Assembly (NCBI RefSeq): GCF_009192775.1
Contig: NZ_VTFX01000001.1
Span: forward strand, 310,001 to 374,000
Source: Arthrobacter yangruifuii
Lineage (GTDB): Bacteria; Actinomycetota; Actinomycetes; Actinomycetales; Micrococcaceae
Length of the DNA stretch: 64,000 nucleotides
Direction of reading: 5' to 3'
This document shows positions 9,384-17,578 of this stretch, in pieces; the stretch's first letter is position 1, and each line of letters starts with the position of its first letter. Made by a program: the position numbers and the translations under genes. The notes under the pieces were generated by a model. It was given only the letters and a program-made list of their open reading frames with translations. It ran no database searches and was not told the DNA's origin.

Positions 9384-9407
9384 GGCCGGATTCTCCGGCC
9401 ATCTACC
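9384..9407 (+). other. Structured leader before the guanine-deaminase-like gene
   Basis: GGCCGG attct CCGGCC (9384-9400) is a perfect 6-bp hairpin followed directly by ATCTACC. A TCTACC joint after a hairpin occurs in purine riboswitches, but the P1 helix and the J3/1 ACTA signature are not seen. I record it only as a possible leader structure. Confidence 0.2.
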
Positions 9408-9452
9408 TGGCACATCTGCATCAGCGGTGCATCAGGACCAAGGAAGAAGCCA

Positions 9453-9935
9453 ATGAACACCACTTCGGACAGCATGTATCTGGCCCGGGCCATCCAGCTC
9501 GCCACCGAGAACGTGGCGGACGACGGCGGCCCGTTCGGCGCCGTCGTCGTCACCGCGGAAGGTGCCGCCTTCGAGGGCGTGAACCGGGTGACGGCGAACA
9601 ACGATCCCACCGCCCACGCAGAGGTCACTGCCATCCGCAATGCCTGCGCCACCCTGGGCACCTTCGACCTCACGGGCGCGGTGCTCTACACCAGCTGTGA
9701 GCCGTGCCCCATGTGCCTGGCATCCTCGCTGTGGGCCCGCGTGGAGCGGGTGGTGTACGCAGCAGACCGGCATGACGCTGCGGGCGCGGGGTTTGACGAC
9801 GCCGCCTTCTACGAATACTTCGAGACCCCTTTGGAGCAGCGTTCCATGCAGGTGACGCAGCTTGCCGTGGAGGACAGCCCGGCCATGGCCCCTTTCGATG
9901 CCTGGACCGCGGCTGCGGCCCGCATCGACTACTGA
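9453..9935 (+). CDS. Guanine deaminase-like nucleoside/tRNA deaminase family protein
   Basis: This 160-residue zinc deaminase has HAEVTAIRNAC (zinc His and catalytic Glu) and TSCEPCPMCLAS (zinc cysteines). The overall pattern GGPFGAVVV, NDPTAHAEV and an acidic-aromatic C-terminus matches GuaD of the cytidine-deaminase fold, which converts guanine to xanthine. The ATG at 9453 has AAGGAAG upstream. It could act on a related base or a pterin; guanine is the best guess. Confidence 0.82.
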   Translation: MNTTSDSMYLARAIQLATENVADDGGPFGAVVVTAEGAAFEGVNRVTANNDPTAHAEVTAIRNACATLGTFDLTGAVLYTSCEPCPMCLASSLWARVERVVYAADRHDAAGAGFDDAAFYEYFETPLEQRSMQVTQLAVEDSPAMAPFDAWTAAAARIDY

Positions 9936-9963
9936 GCCGCCCGCAGCGGACAACCCCGGCCGG

Positions 9964-10482
9964 CTACAGGGGCAGGACGGGTCCAATGGTCTTGGCGAAG
10001 CAGGTGGACCCGTCGGACATGATGTACGCACCGAAATTCGGCACCACCCGGTAGCCGCCGTTCTCATAAAAGCGGTGCCCGTCCGGCTGCGCCGAGCCGG
10101 CCTCCGCGGTCAGCACCGCGAATCCCATCTGTTTCGCCCGGTCCTCCAGCGCCACGAGGACCGCCGTCGCAACCCCCGCCCCGCGCGCATAGGGCAGGAC
10201 ATACACCCGCTTGATTTCCGCCGTCGTGCTGTCCGTCCGGTGGAGCCCGCCGCAGCCGAGCGGCTGTCCGGTGCTGCGCTCGTAGGCGACCAGGAAAACC
10301 GCGGAATCCGCCGCGCAGGGAGGGTTCGGGTCGCGATGGCCGGTGCCGTGGCGGGCATCGAGTTCGGCCTGCTGGGCTTCGCGCAGGTCCGCGCCCACCG
10401 GGTTGCTCCACGGCACTTCCCGGATCCGCAGGTGCGGGGTCGAGTAGGAACGGAACCCGGATAAGGGTCGTAAATCCGACAT
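9964..10482 (-). CDS. GNAT family N-acetyltransferase
   Basis: This 172-residue GNAT protein has the acetyl-CoA loop as VYVLPYARGAGVATAVLVALE (Q/RxxGxG/A type) and the C-terminal RFYENGGYRVVPNFGAY. This is the common small-molecule acetyltransferase pattern. The ATG at 10482 follows GGAGGCAGC, an ideal ribosome-binding site. Substrate unknown. It is convergent with the deaminase gene and divergent from rlmN. Confidence 0.85.
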   Translation of the reverse strand: MSDLRPLSGFRSYSTPHLRIREVPWSNPVGADLREAQQAELDARHGTGHRDPNPPCAADSAVFLVAYERSTGQPLGCGGLHRTDSTTAEIKRVYVLPYARGAGVATAVLVALEDRAKQMGFAVLTAEAGSAQPDGHRFYENGGYRVVPNFGAYIMSDGSTCFAKTIGPVLPL

Positions 10483-10611
10483 GCTGCCTCCAGCCGGCCA
10501 AAAGGGGTATGGCACCACGCTAGGAGCGGAGGGTTTCGCCGGTGTTTCCGTGATGTGGCCGACGGGCAAAAGGAATGTTCCGGACGTGCGAACCGTGCGA
10601 GAATGGTGCCG

Positions 10612-11856
10612 ATGTCAAGCCTCGAAATCACCCCCGCAAAAAAGCAGCGCACTGCCCGCGCGCTTCCCACCGCTACCGGACCGCAGGTCCGCCCTGCCAC
10701 GGAGGGTTGGGAACAGGCCAAGGAACCGGACGGCCGCCCGCTGCTTCAGTTCAAGTCCCCGCGCGTCTCCCAGCCGCCGGCCCACCTGGCTGACATGACG
10801 CTGGCCGAGCGCCAGGAGAAGCTGAAGTCCCTGGGCCTGCCGGCGTTCCGCGCCAAGCAGCTGTCGGTGCATTACTTCCAGCACTACACCACCGATCCGG
10901 AAGCCATGAGCGACCTCCCCAAGGACCGCCGTGACGAGCTGGTGGGTGAGATGTTCCCCACGCTGCTCACCGAGATCAAGCGCCTGACCACTGACAACGG
11001 GGACACGATCAAGTTCCTCTGGCGCCTCTTCGACGGCTCCCTCGTGGAGTCCGTGCTGATGCGCTACCCCGGCCGGATCACCCTGTGCGTGTCCAGCCAG
11101 TGCGGCTGCGGCATGAACTGCCCGTTCTGCGCCACCGGCCAGGCCGGCCTGACCCGCAACATGTCCACCGCGGAAATCCTGGACCAGATTGTCCAGGCCA
11201 ACCGGGTGATCAAGGAAGGCGGCCTCGGCGGCAAGCGGCGCGACGGCGGCCACGACGCCGAGCGAGTCACCAACATTGTTTTCATGGGCATGGGTGAGCC
11301 GCTGGCCAACTACAAGCGGGTCATGAACGCCGTGCACCGGATGGCCGCCGAAGTTCCCGAAGGCCTGGGCATGAGCGCCCGGAACATCACCGTCTCCACC
11401 GTGGGCCTGGTGCCCGCCATCAAGAAGCTCGCCGAGGAGAACATCCCGGTGACCTTCGCGCTGAGCCTGCACGCTCCGGACGACGAGCTGCGCGACGAGC
11501 TGATCCCGGTCAACAGCCGCTGGAAGGTGGACGAGGCGCTGGACGCCGCGTACAACTACTACCGCGTCACCGGCCGCCGCGTCTCCATCGAGTACGCCCT
11601 GATCAAGGACATGAATGACCACGCCTGGCGCGCGGACCTGCTGGCCAAGAAGCTCAATGCCCGCGGCCGCGGCTGGGTGCATGTAAACCCCATTCCGCTG
11701 AACCCCACGCCCGGGTCCATCTGGACGTCCCCGGAGCCCGAGGTCATCTCCGAATTCATCAACCACCTGATCGATGCCGGTATCCCGACCACCATCCGCG
11801 ACACCCGCGGCAAGGAAATCGACGGCGCCTGCGGCCAGCTGGCTGCGGCGGACTAA
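10612..11856 (+). CDS. rlmN: 23S rRNA/tRNA (adenine-C2) methyltransferase RlmN
   Basis: This 414-residue radical-SAM enzyme methylates A2503 of 23S rRNA and A37 of some tRNAs. The [4Fe-4S] motif CGCGMNCPFCATGQ (CxxxCxxC) is near residue 164. Downstream motifs are GMGEPLANY and SLHAPDDELRDELIPVN. The catalytic Cys region near the end reads RGKEIDGACGQLA. The first 60 residues are a variable Pro/Lys-rich extension. ATG 10612 is chosen because GAGAAT lies 7 bases upstream as a leaderless -10. ATG 10603 is also possible. The stop overlaps the convergent VOC stop by 4 bp. Confidence 0.97.
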   Translation: MSSLEITPAKKQRTARALPTATGPQVRPATEGWEQAKEPDGRPLLQFKSPRVSQPPAHLADMTLAERQEKLKSLGLPAFRAKQLSVHYFQHYTTDPEAMSDLPKDRRDELVGEMFPTLLTEIKRLTTDNGDTIKFLWRLFDGSLVESVLMRYPGRITLCVSSQCGCGMNCPFCATGQAGLTRNMSTAEILDQIVQANRVIKEGGLGGKRRDGGHDAERVTNIVFMGMGEPLANYKRVMNAVHRMAAEVPEGLGMSARNITVSTVGLVPAIKKLAEENIPVTFALSLHAPDDELRDELIPVNSRWKVDEALDAAYNYYRVTGRRVSIEYALIKDMNDHAWRADLLAKKLNARGRGWVHVNPIPLNPTPGSIWTSPEPEVISEFINHLIDAGIPTTIRDTRGKEIDGACGQLAAAD

Positions 11857-12299
11857 CCGGCGCCGGGCGCGGCCGACGTTCCGGGTCCGCGGACAAAGAT
11901 GCAGAACGGATGTCCCGCCGGATCGGCGTAGACGTATAAGGGCTCCTCGGGGTCGTCCGTGCGGTCAAAAAGCAGCTCGGCCCCGAGCGCCAATGCCCTG
12001 CCATGTTGGTCCGTGAGGGACTTCCGATCGGGGACCGTGAGGTCGAGGTGCAGCTGCATGGGCACCTCCGGCCGGGGCCATGTTGTCCGCTTGAGCTGAT
12101 CGACATGCTGGAAGGCCAGCCGGGGGCTGCCGTGTGCGTCCGTCAGCGTTAGCCAATCGGCGTCGTCGGCCGTTCCATCCGGCGCCGTCTCATCCCCCGG
12201 CCGGTAGCGGAGGCCCAGGAGCCGACGGTAAAACTCCGCCAGCCCCCGCACATCGGGAGCGTCCAAAACCGTATGAAGCAGCTGAGGGTATTCGGCCAT
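11853..12299 (-). CDS. VOC family protein (glyoxalase-like domain)
   Basis: This 148-residue protein has paired modules: MAEYPQLLHTVLDAPDVRGL with AEFYRRLLGLRYRPGDE, and YADPAGHPFCIFVRG at the end. The DPAGHPFC ending is shared with the two VOC genes at 62.2-63.0 kb, so all three belong to the same actinobacterial subfamily. ATG 12299 starts at the conserved domain. An upstream in-frame start would add only eight residues. Function unknown. Confidence 0.8.
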   Translation of the reverse strand: MAEYPQLLHTVLDAPDVRGLAEFYRRLLGLRYRPGDETAPDGTADDADWLTLTDAHGSPRLAFQHVDQLKRTTWPRPEVPMQLHLDLTVPDRKSLTDQHGRALALGAELLFDRTDDPEEPLYVYADPAGHPFCIFVRGPGTSAAPGAG

Positions 12300-12385
12300 G
12301 GGGTAACCGTAATAGCCAGCCACCTGCTCCGCATCCCCGGCCCGGCGCCCGCCCCATCCGCAACTACTGCAGGCCGTCGCCCGGA

Positions 12386-13810
12386 TTACTTGGTGACGTG
12401 ATCCACCAGGGAATCGGCAATGCCGATGTACTTGGCGGGGGTGAGATCCAGCAGGCGCGCTTCCGCCTCGGCGGGCAGACCCAGGCCGGAAACAAACTCC
12501 CGCATCCGTTCCGCGTCCACGCGGTGGCCCCGGGTCAGTTCCTTCAGCCGCTCGTAGGGGTTGTCCATGCCGGGCGTGCCGGCGACGGCCTCGGCGCGCA
12601 TCACCATCTGGATGGCTTCACCGAGCACCTCCCAGTTGCTGTCCAGATCGGCGGCGAGGACATCGTCCGCCACATCGAGGCGTTCCAAGCCCTTCACCAC
12701 ATTGGAGATGGCGAGGACGGAGTGGCCGAAGGCCACCCCGATGTTGCGCTGCGAGGATGAATCGGTAAGGTCGCGCTGCCAGCGGGACGTCACCAGGGTG
12801 GAGGCCAGGGTGTCCAGCAGGCCGTTGGAAATCTCCAGGTTGGCCTCGGCGTTTTCGAAGCGGATCGGGTTGACCTTATGCGGCATGGTTGAGGACCCGG
12901 TGGCGCCGGCGACCGGAATCTGCTTGAAGTAGCCGATGGAGATGTAGCTCCACACGTCCGTGCAGAAGTTGTGCAGGATCCGGTTGAAGCGGGCCATGTC
13001 TGCGTAGAGCTCGGCCTGCCAGTCATGGGACTCAATCTGCGTGGTGAGCGGATTCCAGGTCAGGCCCAGGCCCTCCACGAAGCTGCGGGCCACCTGCTGC
13101 CAGTCGGCGCCGGGCACGGAGGCGTAATGCGCGGCGTAGGTGCCGGTGGCGCCGTTGATCTTGCCCAGGTACTCGGTCTTCGCGATCCGGCGCAGCTGGC
13201 GGGTGAGGCGGTGCGCCGTGACGGCCAGTTCCTTGCCCAGGGTAGTGGGTGTGGCCGGCTGGCCGTGGGTGCGCGAGAGCATCGGCACGGAGCGGGTTTC
13301 TTCGGCCATGACGGTGATCCGGTCCACCAGGTCATGTGCTGCGGGAAGCCACACGTTTTCCACCGCGCCCTTCACACCCAGGGCATAGGAGAGATTGTTG
13401 ACGTCCTCGGAGGTGCAGCCGAAGTGCACCAGCGCGGTCAGGTTCTCAATACCGATGGCTGTCAGGCGGCGTCCGATGTAGTACTCCACTGCCTTCACAT
13501 CATGGACGGTGACCTGTTCGATCTCGGCGAGTTCCGCAATGGAGGTGCCGTCGAAGCCGGTGACGATTTCGCGCAGCTGTGCCTGCTGCTCTTCGCTGAG
13601 CGGGGAGGCGCCCGGGAGTACCGCGTTGGATGTCAAGTGGATCAGCCACTCGACTTCCACGTGTGTCCGGTCGCGGTTCAGCGCGGCTTCGGACAGGTAG
13701 TCCACGAGCGGTGCCGTGACGCCGCGGTAGCGGCCGTCCAGCGGGCCCAGCGCAATCGCGGGTGTGACGGAGGCAAGGGAGACACGGGGTGCAGCTGCGG
13801 ATTCGGCCAT
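12386..13810 (-). CDS. purB: Adenylosuccinate lyase
   Basis: PurB (474 residues) acts twice in purine synthesis, splitting SAICAR to AICAR plus fumarate and adenylosuccinate to AMP plus fumarate. The lyase signature GSSTMPHKVNPIRFENAEA is near residue 304. ALGPLDGRY at the N-terminus and TSEDVNN/GCTSEDVNNLSYA in the first third are typical of the PurB branch. Full length. A -10-like AAGAAT lies 6 bases before the ATG on the coding strand, so it may be leaderless. Confidence 0.96.
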   Translation of the reverse strand: MAESAAAPRVSLASVTPAIALGPLDGRYRGVTAPLVDYLSEAALNRDRTHVEVEWLIHLTSNAVLPGASPLSEEQQAQLREIVTGFDGTSIAELAEIEQVTVHDVKAVEYYIGRRLTAIGIENLTALVHFGCTSEDVNNLSYALGVKGAVENVWLPAAHDLVDRITVMAEETRSVPMLSRTHGQPATPTTLGKELAVTAHRLTRQLRRIAKTEYLGKINGATGTYAAHYASVPGADWQQVARSFVEGLGLTWNPLTTQIESHDWQAELYADMARFNRILHNFCTDVWSYISIGYFKQIPVAGATGSSTMPHKVNPIRFENAEANLEISNGLLDTLASTLVTSRWQRDLTDSSSQRNIGVAFGHSVLAISNVVKGLERLDVADDVLAADLDSNWEVLGEAIQMVMRAEAVAGTPGMDNPYERLKELTRGHRVDAERMREFVSGLGLPAEAEARLLDLTPAKYIGIADSLVDHVTK

Positions 13811-14044
13811 GCGGTAATTCTTTCATGCCGCGCGGGCGCTGCCGGTGCGTGACTTTCCGGCCGGTGCCCTGCCCGCGTTCCACCGTCCGTCCGGTCGTTG
13901 CCGAAGACGGCTTTCCCTCCACAGGAAGGCTTTGGGCGGTACCGGTGCGGGGTGTGTCCCCTGCCAGGCCGGTGGCGCCGGCTACCCGGCCGGGTGTGCG
14001 GGAATCTAAGCGGACCGGCATCGATCCTGGGAAGCCGGAAAGTG

Positions 14045-14061
14045 CGTCTACCGCGTAGACG
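14045..14061. promoter_or_regulatory. Inverted repeat upstream of the WXG-like gene
   Basis: CGTCTAC CGC GTAGACG is a perfect 7-bp inverted repeat with a 3-bp centre, 24 bp before the GTG start. It is a candidate operator or small 5' hairpin. The rest of the 275-bp gap back to purB shows no gene. Confidence 0.4.
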
Positions 14062-14085
14062 TTCAATCACTGCCGGGAGGTAATA

Positions 14086-14337
14086 GTGGACGAAATGGCA
14101 GCTTACGCGGTTGCTGCGGAGACGGAGCAGTTGCTTTTGGGATTCGCAGCGGATACCGATGAGCTGGAACGGGAGCTTGCAGAGGCGGCCTTGGTTCAGT
14201 GGGACTCTCCTGCCGCTAATGCTTTCCGGCGGGAGCTGCTCGCCGCCGCCCGGTGGATTCCGGAGGCCTCCTCGCAACTGCTTGCAGCAGCCGGCGAGCT
14301 ACGGCAGGATCCGTTTCTGCTCGCCACGGGGCACTGA
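14086..14337 (+). CDS. Small helical WXG100-like protein
   Basis: This 83-residue protein, predicted all-helical, starts at GTG 14086 with GGGAGG upstream. The central VQWDSPAANAFRRELLAA resembles the WXG100/ESAT-6 hairpin turn (W-x-[GS]-x-A-A-x-x-[FR]), with SP in place of G. WXG100 proteins are exported through type VII systems or act as partners of larger exported proteins. The gene is coupled to the hydrolase 2 bp downstream, as expected for such a partner. No type VII machinery is visible here. Family call is tentative. Confidence 0.55.
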   Translation: MDEMAAYAVAAETEQLLLGFAADTDELERELAEAALVQWDSPAANAFRRELLAAARWIPEASSQLLAAAGELRQDPFLLATGH

Positions 14338-14339
14338 CG

Positions 14340-15758
14340 ATGACGGCGCCAGCAGCCGGCGGCAGTGACGGGGGGACATATGTCGTCAGGGGAGGGGTGG
14401 CAGGGCTCCTTGTCCAGTATGAGGATCTGGTCCGGGTCGCCGGCAGGCTGGATTCCGCAACCGGTCGCCTGCGGCAAGTCGAAGAGAGGGTGACGGATCT
14501 TTGGCTGAGATTCAGTGCGCTAGGCGTCGGTTCCGCGTCGGCTCACCGGGTCACGGTACGGATGCTGGAAGCACGCCACGCGCTCAGGGCTTCTGCTGCC
14601 GCCGTTGATGAACTCGCGGACGGGGTGCGCGGGAGTGCCCGCGCCTATGCCGAAGCCGAAGGGAGGGTCCGGGGCCGCATTCTTCACGGTGTCAATCCGT
14701 GGTTTGCGCCCGGTGTTTACCCCCGGGCTGGAGGATTTCCCACTCTCCAGCAGGCGGAAACCGGCCTGGCTTCTCCGGTCTCCGAGACCGCAATGCACGC
14801 CGGCCTGGGCCTGATAACCGCAACCGGCCTGGGGAAGCTGCGCCCGGTCGACGTGACGACCCTTCCCGGGAAAACGGAAACCGTCAGGGCAGAGGGAACC
14901 GCCGCGTGGATCCTGGGACGCTCGGACGTGTTGAAGCGTGAAAATGACCCGGGTGTGATTGAAGTGATCCAGACAGTGGGGGCCGACGGCGAGCCGACGT
15001 TCGTGGTTACCCTCCCGGGTACGCAGGGCATCGGCATTTCGGAAGACAGCGAAAACCCGTTTGATGTCCTGGGGGTTCTGGAACCCACCGTCGAAGACAG
15101 CCGGTATGTAACGGCGGGAGTGGCGGAGGCGCTGCGGCGTGCCGGAGCGGAGGCGGGGGACGCGGTCATTCTGTCCGGTTACAGCCAGGGCGGGGGCCAT
15201 GCCGCCCACGTCGCCGTAAACCTCACGGAGGAAAGCAACTACGAGGTGGTGTTCCTGCTGACGGCCGGCAGTCCGACCGGCGGCACGGATCTACCGCCCG
15301 GTCTGGCGGCACTGCATTTGGAGCATGTCCAGGACTGGGTGCCCGGAATTGACGGCAAGCAGAATCCCGATACACGGGACCGGGTCACCATGACCCTGAC
15401 CGATCCCGTGGCCATTCCCGAGGGTGAGGATGCCGGTTTGGGTCCTGCGCACCGGCTGGACAACTACCGTGAGGGTGCCGCACGAGCCGATGCCAGCGAT
15501 GACGCTTCCCTGAAAGCAGCCCTGGGCTCGCTGGGCACAGCCATTGCGGCCGGAAGTATCGCCACCCGGCATCTCTACCGCTTCACGCGGGAGAAGCTCC
15601 CGCGCCGGCCGGTGCGGGTTGTGCCGCCCGGGCCGACTCCATCACCTTCGCCGGGTCCTGTGCCGCCGCCGGGGACTGCACCGCCGCCGGGGACGCGGGG
15701 CCGTGTCAGGGGAACGGGGGAGGATTATCATCCGCCCGTGGGGCCCTGGGGAAAATAG
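14340..15758 (+). CDS. Alpha/beta hydrolase with helical N-terminal domain and proline-rich tail
   Basis: Residues 1 to about 125 are helical without a signal peptide (repeats of LDSATGRLRQVEERVTDL type). Residues 180-420 form an alpha/beta-hydrolase or lipase-like domain with the nucleophile elbow LSGYSQGGGHAAH and an upstream VVTLPGTQG. The last 45 residues are Pro-rich (PGPTPSPSPGPVPPPG) and end in GPWGK. The ATG at 14340 follows the WXG-like stop by 2 bp. The order small WXG-like partner, then helical-N-terminal effector, is seen in type VII substrates, so this may be an exported lipase or esterase (inference). Confidence 0.7.
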   Translation: MTAPAAGGSDGGTYVVRGGVAGLLVQYEDLVRVAGRLDSATGRLRQVEERVTDLWLRFSALGVGSASAHRVTVRMLEARHALRASAAAVDELADGVRGSARAYAEAEGRVRGRILHGVNPWFAPGVYPRAGGFPTLQQAETGLASPVSETAMHAGLGLITATGLGKLRPVDVTTLPGKTETVRAEGTAAWILGRSDVLKRENDPGVIEVIQTVGADGEPTFVVTLPGTQGIGISEDSENPFDVLGVLEPTVEDSRYVTAGVAEALRRAGAEAGDAVILSGYSQGGGHAAHVAVNLTEESNYEVVFLLTAGSPTGGTDLPPGLAALHLEHVQDWVPGIDGKQNPDTRDRVTMTLTDPVAIPEGEDAGLGPAHRLDNYREGAARADASDDASLKAALGSLGTAIAAGSIATRHLYRFTREKLPRRPVRVVPPGPTPSPSPGPVPPPGTAPPPGTRGRVRGTGEDYHPPVGPWGK

Positions 15759-15792
15759 GCCGCCTTCGGGCCGGGCATGGGTGCCGCCGCGG

Positions 15793-16218
15793 TTAGTTCC
15801 GGCTCCGGCTCCGGCTCCGCCGCCGGCTCCCGGTCACCATATCCAGCACCAGCGAAACAAGGCTGATGACAATAGCCCCGAGTATGGCGGTCCAGAAGAA
15901 GGAATCAACCTCGAACCGGATGGGGGTGTAGCTGCTTAGCCAGGCGGTGAGCTCCAGCATGGCGGCATTAACGACCACGCGGAACAAACCCAGCGTCAGG
16001 ATGGCCAGCGGCAATGTCAGTCCCTGGGCAATGGGGCGAACCAGGGCGTTAACCGCACCGAAGATGAGGCCGACGAACAAATACGCAAGCGCCCTATCGA
16101 CGGCCGGATCGCCGCTCAGGCTCCCCGTAGGCGCGCTGACCGTAAGGCCGGGCAAAAGCCACCCCGCAACCCACAGGGCAACGGCATTCAGGACTACCCG
16201 CAGCAACAGAGAAAGCAT
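15793..16218 (-). CDS. Phage holin family 4 / YvlD-type membrane protein
   Basis: This 141-residue protein has four hydrophobic spans: LLRVVLNAVALWVAGWLLPG, AYLFVGLIFGAVNAL, LPLAILTLGLFRVVVNAAML and FFWTAILGAIVISLVSLVL. It ends in an Arg/Ser-rich tail (GSRRRSRSRSRN). This is the PF04020 family, common in actinobacteria outside phages, so it is not evidence of a prophage. Function in the membrane is unknown. It is divergent from the hisC-like gene. Confidence 0.85.
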   Translation of the reverse strand: MLSLLLRVVLNAVALWVAGWLLPGLTVSAPTGSLSGDPAVDRALAYLFVGLIFGAVNALVRPIAQGLTLPLAILTLGLFRVVVNAAMLELTAWLSSYTPIRFEVDSFFWTAILGAIVISLVSLVLDMVTGSRRRSRSRSRN

Positions 16219-16246
16219 GCGTCCATGCTGGCAGAAAAGGGGCCAC

Positions 16247-16259
16247 TACTGTTAACGCC
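16247..16259 (+). promoter_or_regulatory. Leaderless -10 element of the HisC-like gene
   Basis: TACTGT (16247-16252) lies 7 bases before the ATG at 16260, with no ribosome-binding site between. It matches the pattern seen at other starts in the window. Confidence 0.5.
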
Positions 16260-17435
16260 ATGACCACCACCGAGAATGACACCAACGCAGCTGAAATTCC
16301 CGCACCCGGCATCGCCCCCGCACCCGGCATCGCCCCCGCACCCGGCATCGCCCCCAGGCCCGTCATCGGGAAGTTGCCCCAGTACAAAGCGGGTAAGCCG
16401 CCGACGGTAGTGGAAGGCCTGCAGAGCTACAAGGTGTCCTCCAACGAAAACCCCTTCCCGCCGCTGCCCGCGGTGCTGGAAGCCATCATGGCCTCCGCTG
16501 CCGTGAACCGCTATCCGGATCCGCTCTCCACCGCACTGCGCAACGAGCTCTCCACGTTCCTGGACGTTCCCGCCGAAGACATCGTGACGGGCGGTGGCAG
16601 CCTCGGAGCGCTGAACCAGCTGCTCGCCGCCTTTGCCGGACAGACGCCGGACGGAAAAGCGGATGAAGTCATCTACGCCTGGCGCTCCTTTGAGGCCTAC
16701 CCCATTAGCGTTGGCCTGGCCGGTGCTGAAAGTGTCCAGGTGCCCCTGAACGCCGACGGCACCCACAATCTGGACGCCATGGCCGACGCCGTCACGGAGC
16801 GGACCAGGGTGATTCTGCTGTGCACCCCGAACAACCCGACCGGCCCGGTGCTCACCACCGCCCAGGTGGAGGATTTCCTCCGCCGGGTTCCGTCCAACGT
16901 CATCGTGGTGATCGACGAGGCCTACGAGGACTTCGTGCGGGACGATGACGCGGTCAACGGCATCGATATGTACCGCAGCCACCCCAATGTGGTGGTGCTG
17001 AGGACGTTCTCCAAGGGTGCAGGACTGGCCGGACTGCGTGTGGGGTATTCCGTCTCCCACGCTCCGGTGACCCAGCATCTTCGGGTGGCGGCGGTTCCGT
17101 TCGCAGTGTCGACAATCGCCGAACAGGCGGCAGTGGCGTCTCTGCGCCACCACGGAGAACTTGTGGAAAGAATACAAGGACTCGTTGCGGAGCGGACCCG
17201 CGTGGTGGACGGCTTGAAAGCGCTGGGCTGGTCCATTCCGGCGGCCCAGGGCAACTTCGTCTGGCTCGGTTTGGGGGAGAATACCCCCGAGTTTGCAGCT
17301 CTCGCGGAACAGCAGGCCCTGGCGGTCCGGGCGTTCGGAAATGAGGGCGTGAGGGTGACCATCGGTGAAGAGGACGCAAATACAAGGTTCCTCGCGTTAT
17401 GTGCAACCTATACAAAAGGCCCCGGCGTTTCCTAG
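16260..17435 (+). CDS. HisC-like/aromatic aminotransferase (PLP, class I/II)
   Basis: This 391-residue enzyme is of the histidinol-phosphate aminotransferase family. Motifs are SSNENPFPPLPAVLEAI with NRYPDP, CTPNNPTGPV, the PLP lysine in LRTFSKGAGLAGLRVGY, and a C-terminal arginine region (NEGVRVTIG). Actinobacterial members act as HisC or as the aromatic aminotransferase Pat. No other his gene is nearby, and an aromatic or broad role fits the adjacent 2-oxoacid dehydrogenase. The N-terminus carries a lengthened tail with three identical APGIAP blocks (see repeat). Confidence 0.85.
   Translation: MTTTENDTNAAEIPAPGIAPAPGIAPAPGIAPRPVIGKLPQYKAGKPPTVVEGLQSYKVSSNENPFPPLPAVLEAIMASAAVNRYPDPLSTALRNELSTFLDVPAEDIVTGGGSLGALNQLLAAFAGQTPDGKADEVIYAWRSFEAYPISVGLAGAESVQVPLNADGTHNLDAMADAVTERTRVILLCTPNNPTGPVLTTAQVEDFLRRVPSNVIVVIDEAYEDFVRDDDAVNGIDMYRSHPNVVVLRTFSKGAGLAGLRVGYSVSHAPVTQHLRVAAVPFAVSTIAEQAAVASLRHHGELVERIQGLVAERTRVVDGLKALGWSIPAAQGNFVWLGLGENTPEFAALAEQQALAVRAFGNEGVRVTIGEEDANTRFLALCATYTKGPGVS
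16301..16354 (+). repeat. Three perfect 18-bp tandem repeats inside the HisC-like gene
   Basis: The unit CGCACCCGGCATCGCCCC occurs three times head to tail without mismatch (16301, 16319, 16337). It codes for in-frame APGIAP blocks in the N-terminal tail. Unit length is a multiple of three, so copy-number change would not break the gene. Confidence 0.95.
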
Positions 17436-17506
17436 CGTGTCTTAGGTAGGGGCTGAAGCCGCGCCGTCGTTAGGCTTTGGAAGGTAACTTCCACTTGTAT
17501 GCAACA

Positions 17507-17524
17507 CCGGGAATATATTCCCGG
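17507..17524. promoter_or_regulatory. Perfect 18-bp palindrome before the 2-oxoacid dehydrogenase operon
   Basis: CCGGGAATATATTCCCGG reads the same on both strands. It lies 55 bp before the E1-alpha start in a 143-bp gap, beside an AT-rich TATATT (17530-17535) that may be a -10. It is a strong candidate operator; the cognate regulator is not in the immediate neighbourhood. Confidence 0.65.
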
Positions 17525-17578
17525 GACGGTATATTTCTAGCGCGGTGCGGCTTTTGGCTGTCCAGGCGAGGAGTAGGC

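Noticed and set aside
15793-16218. Prophage remnant suggested by a holin family protein
   Set aside because: The YvlD/PF04020 family is common in chromosomes and no other phage gene, integrase or att repeat is nearby.
16301-16354. CRISPR-like array
   Set aside because: The three 18-bp units are directly adjacent without spacers and lie in frame inside a coding sequence.
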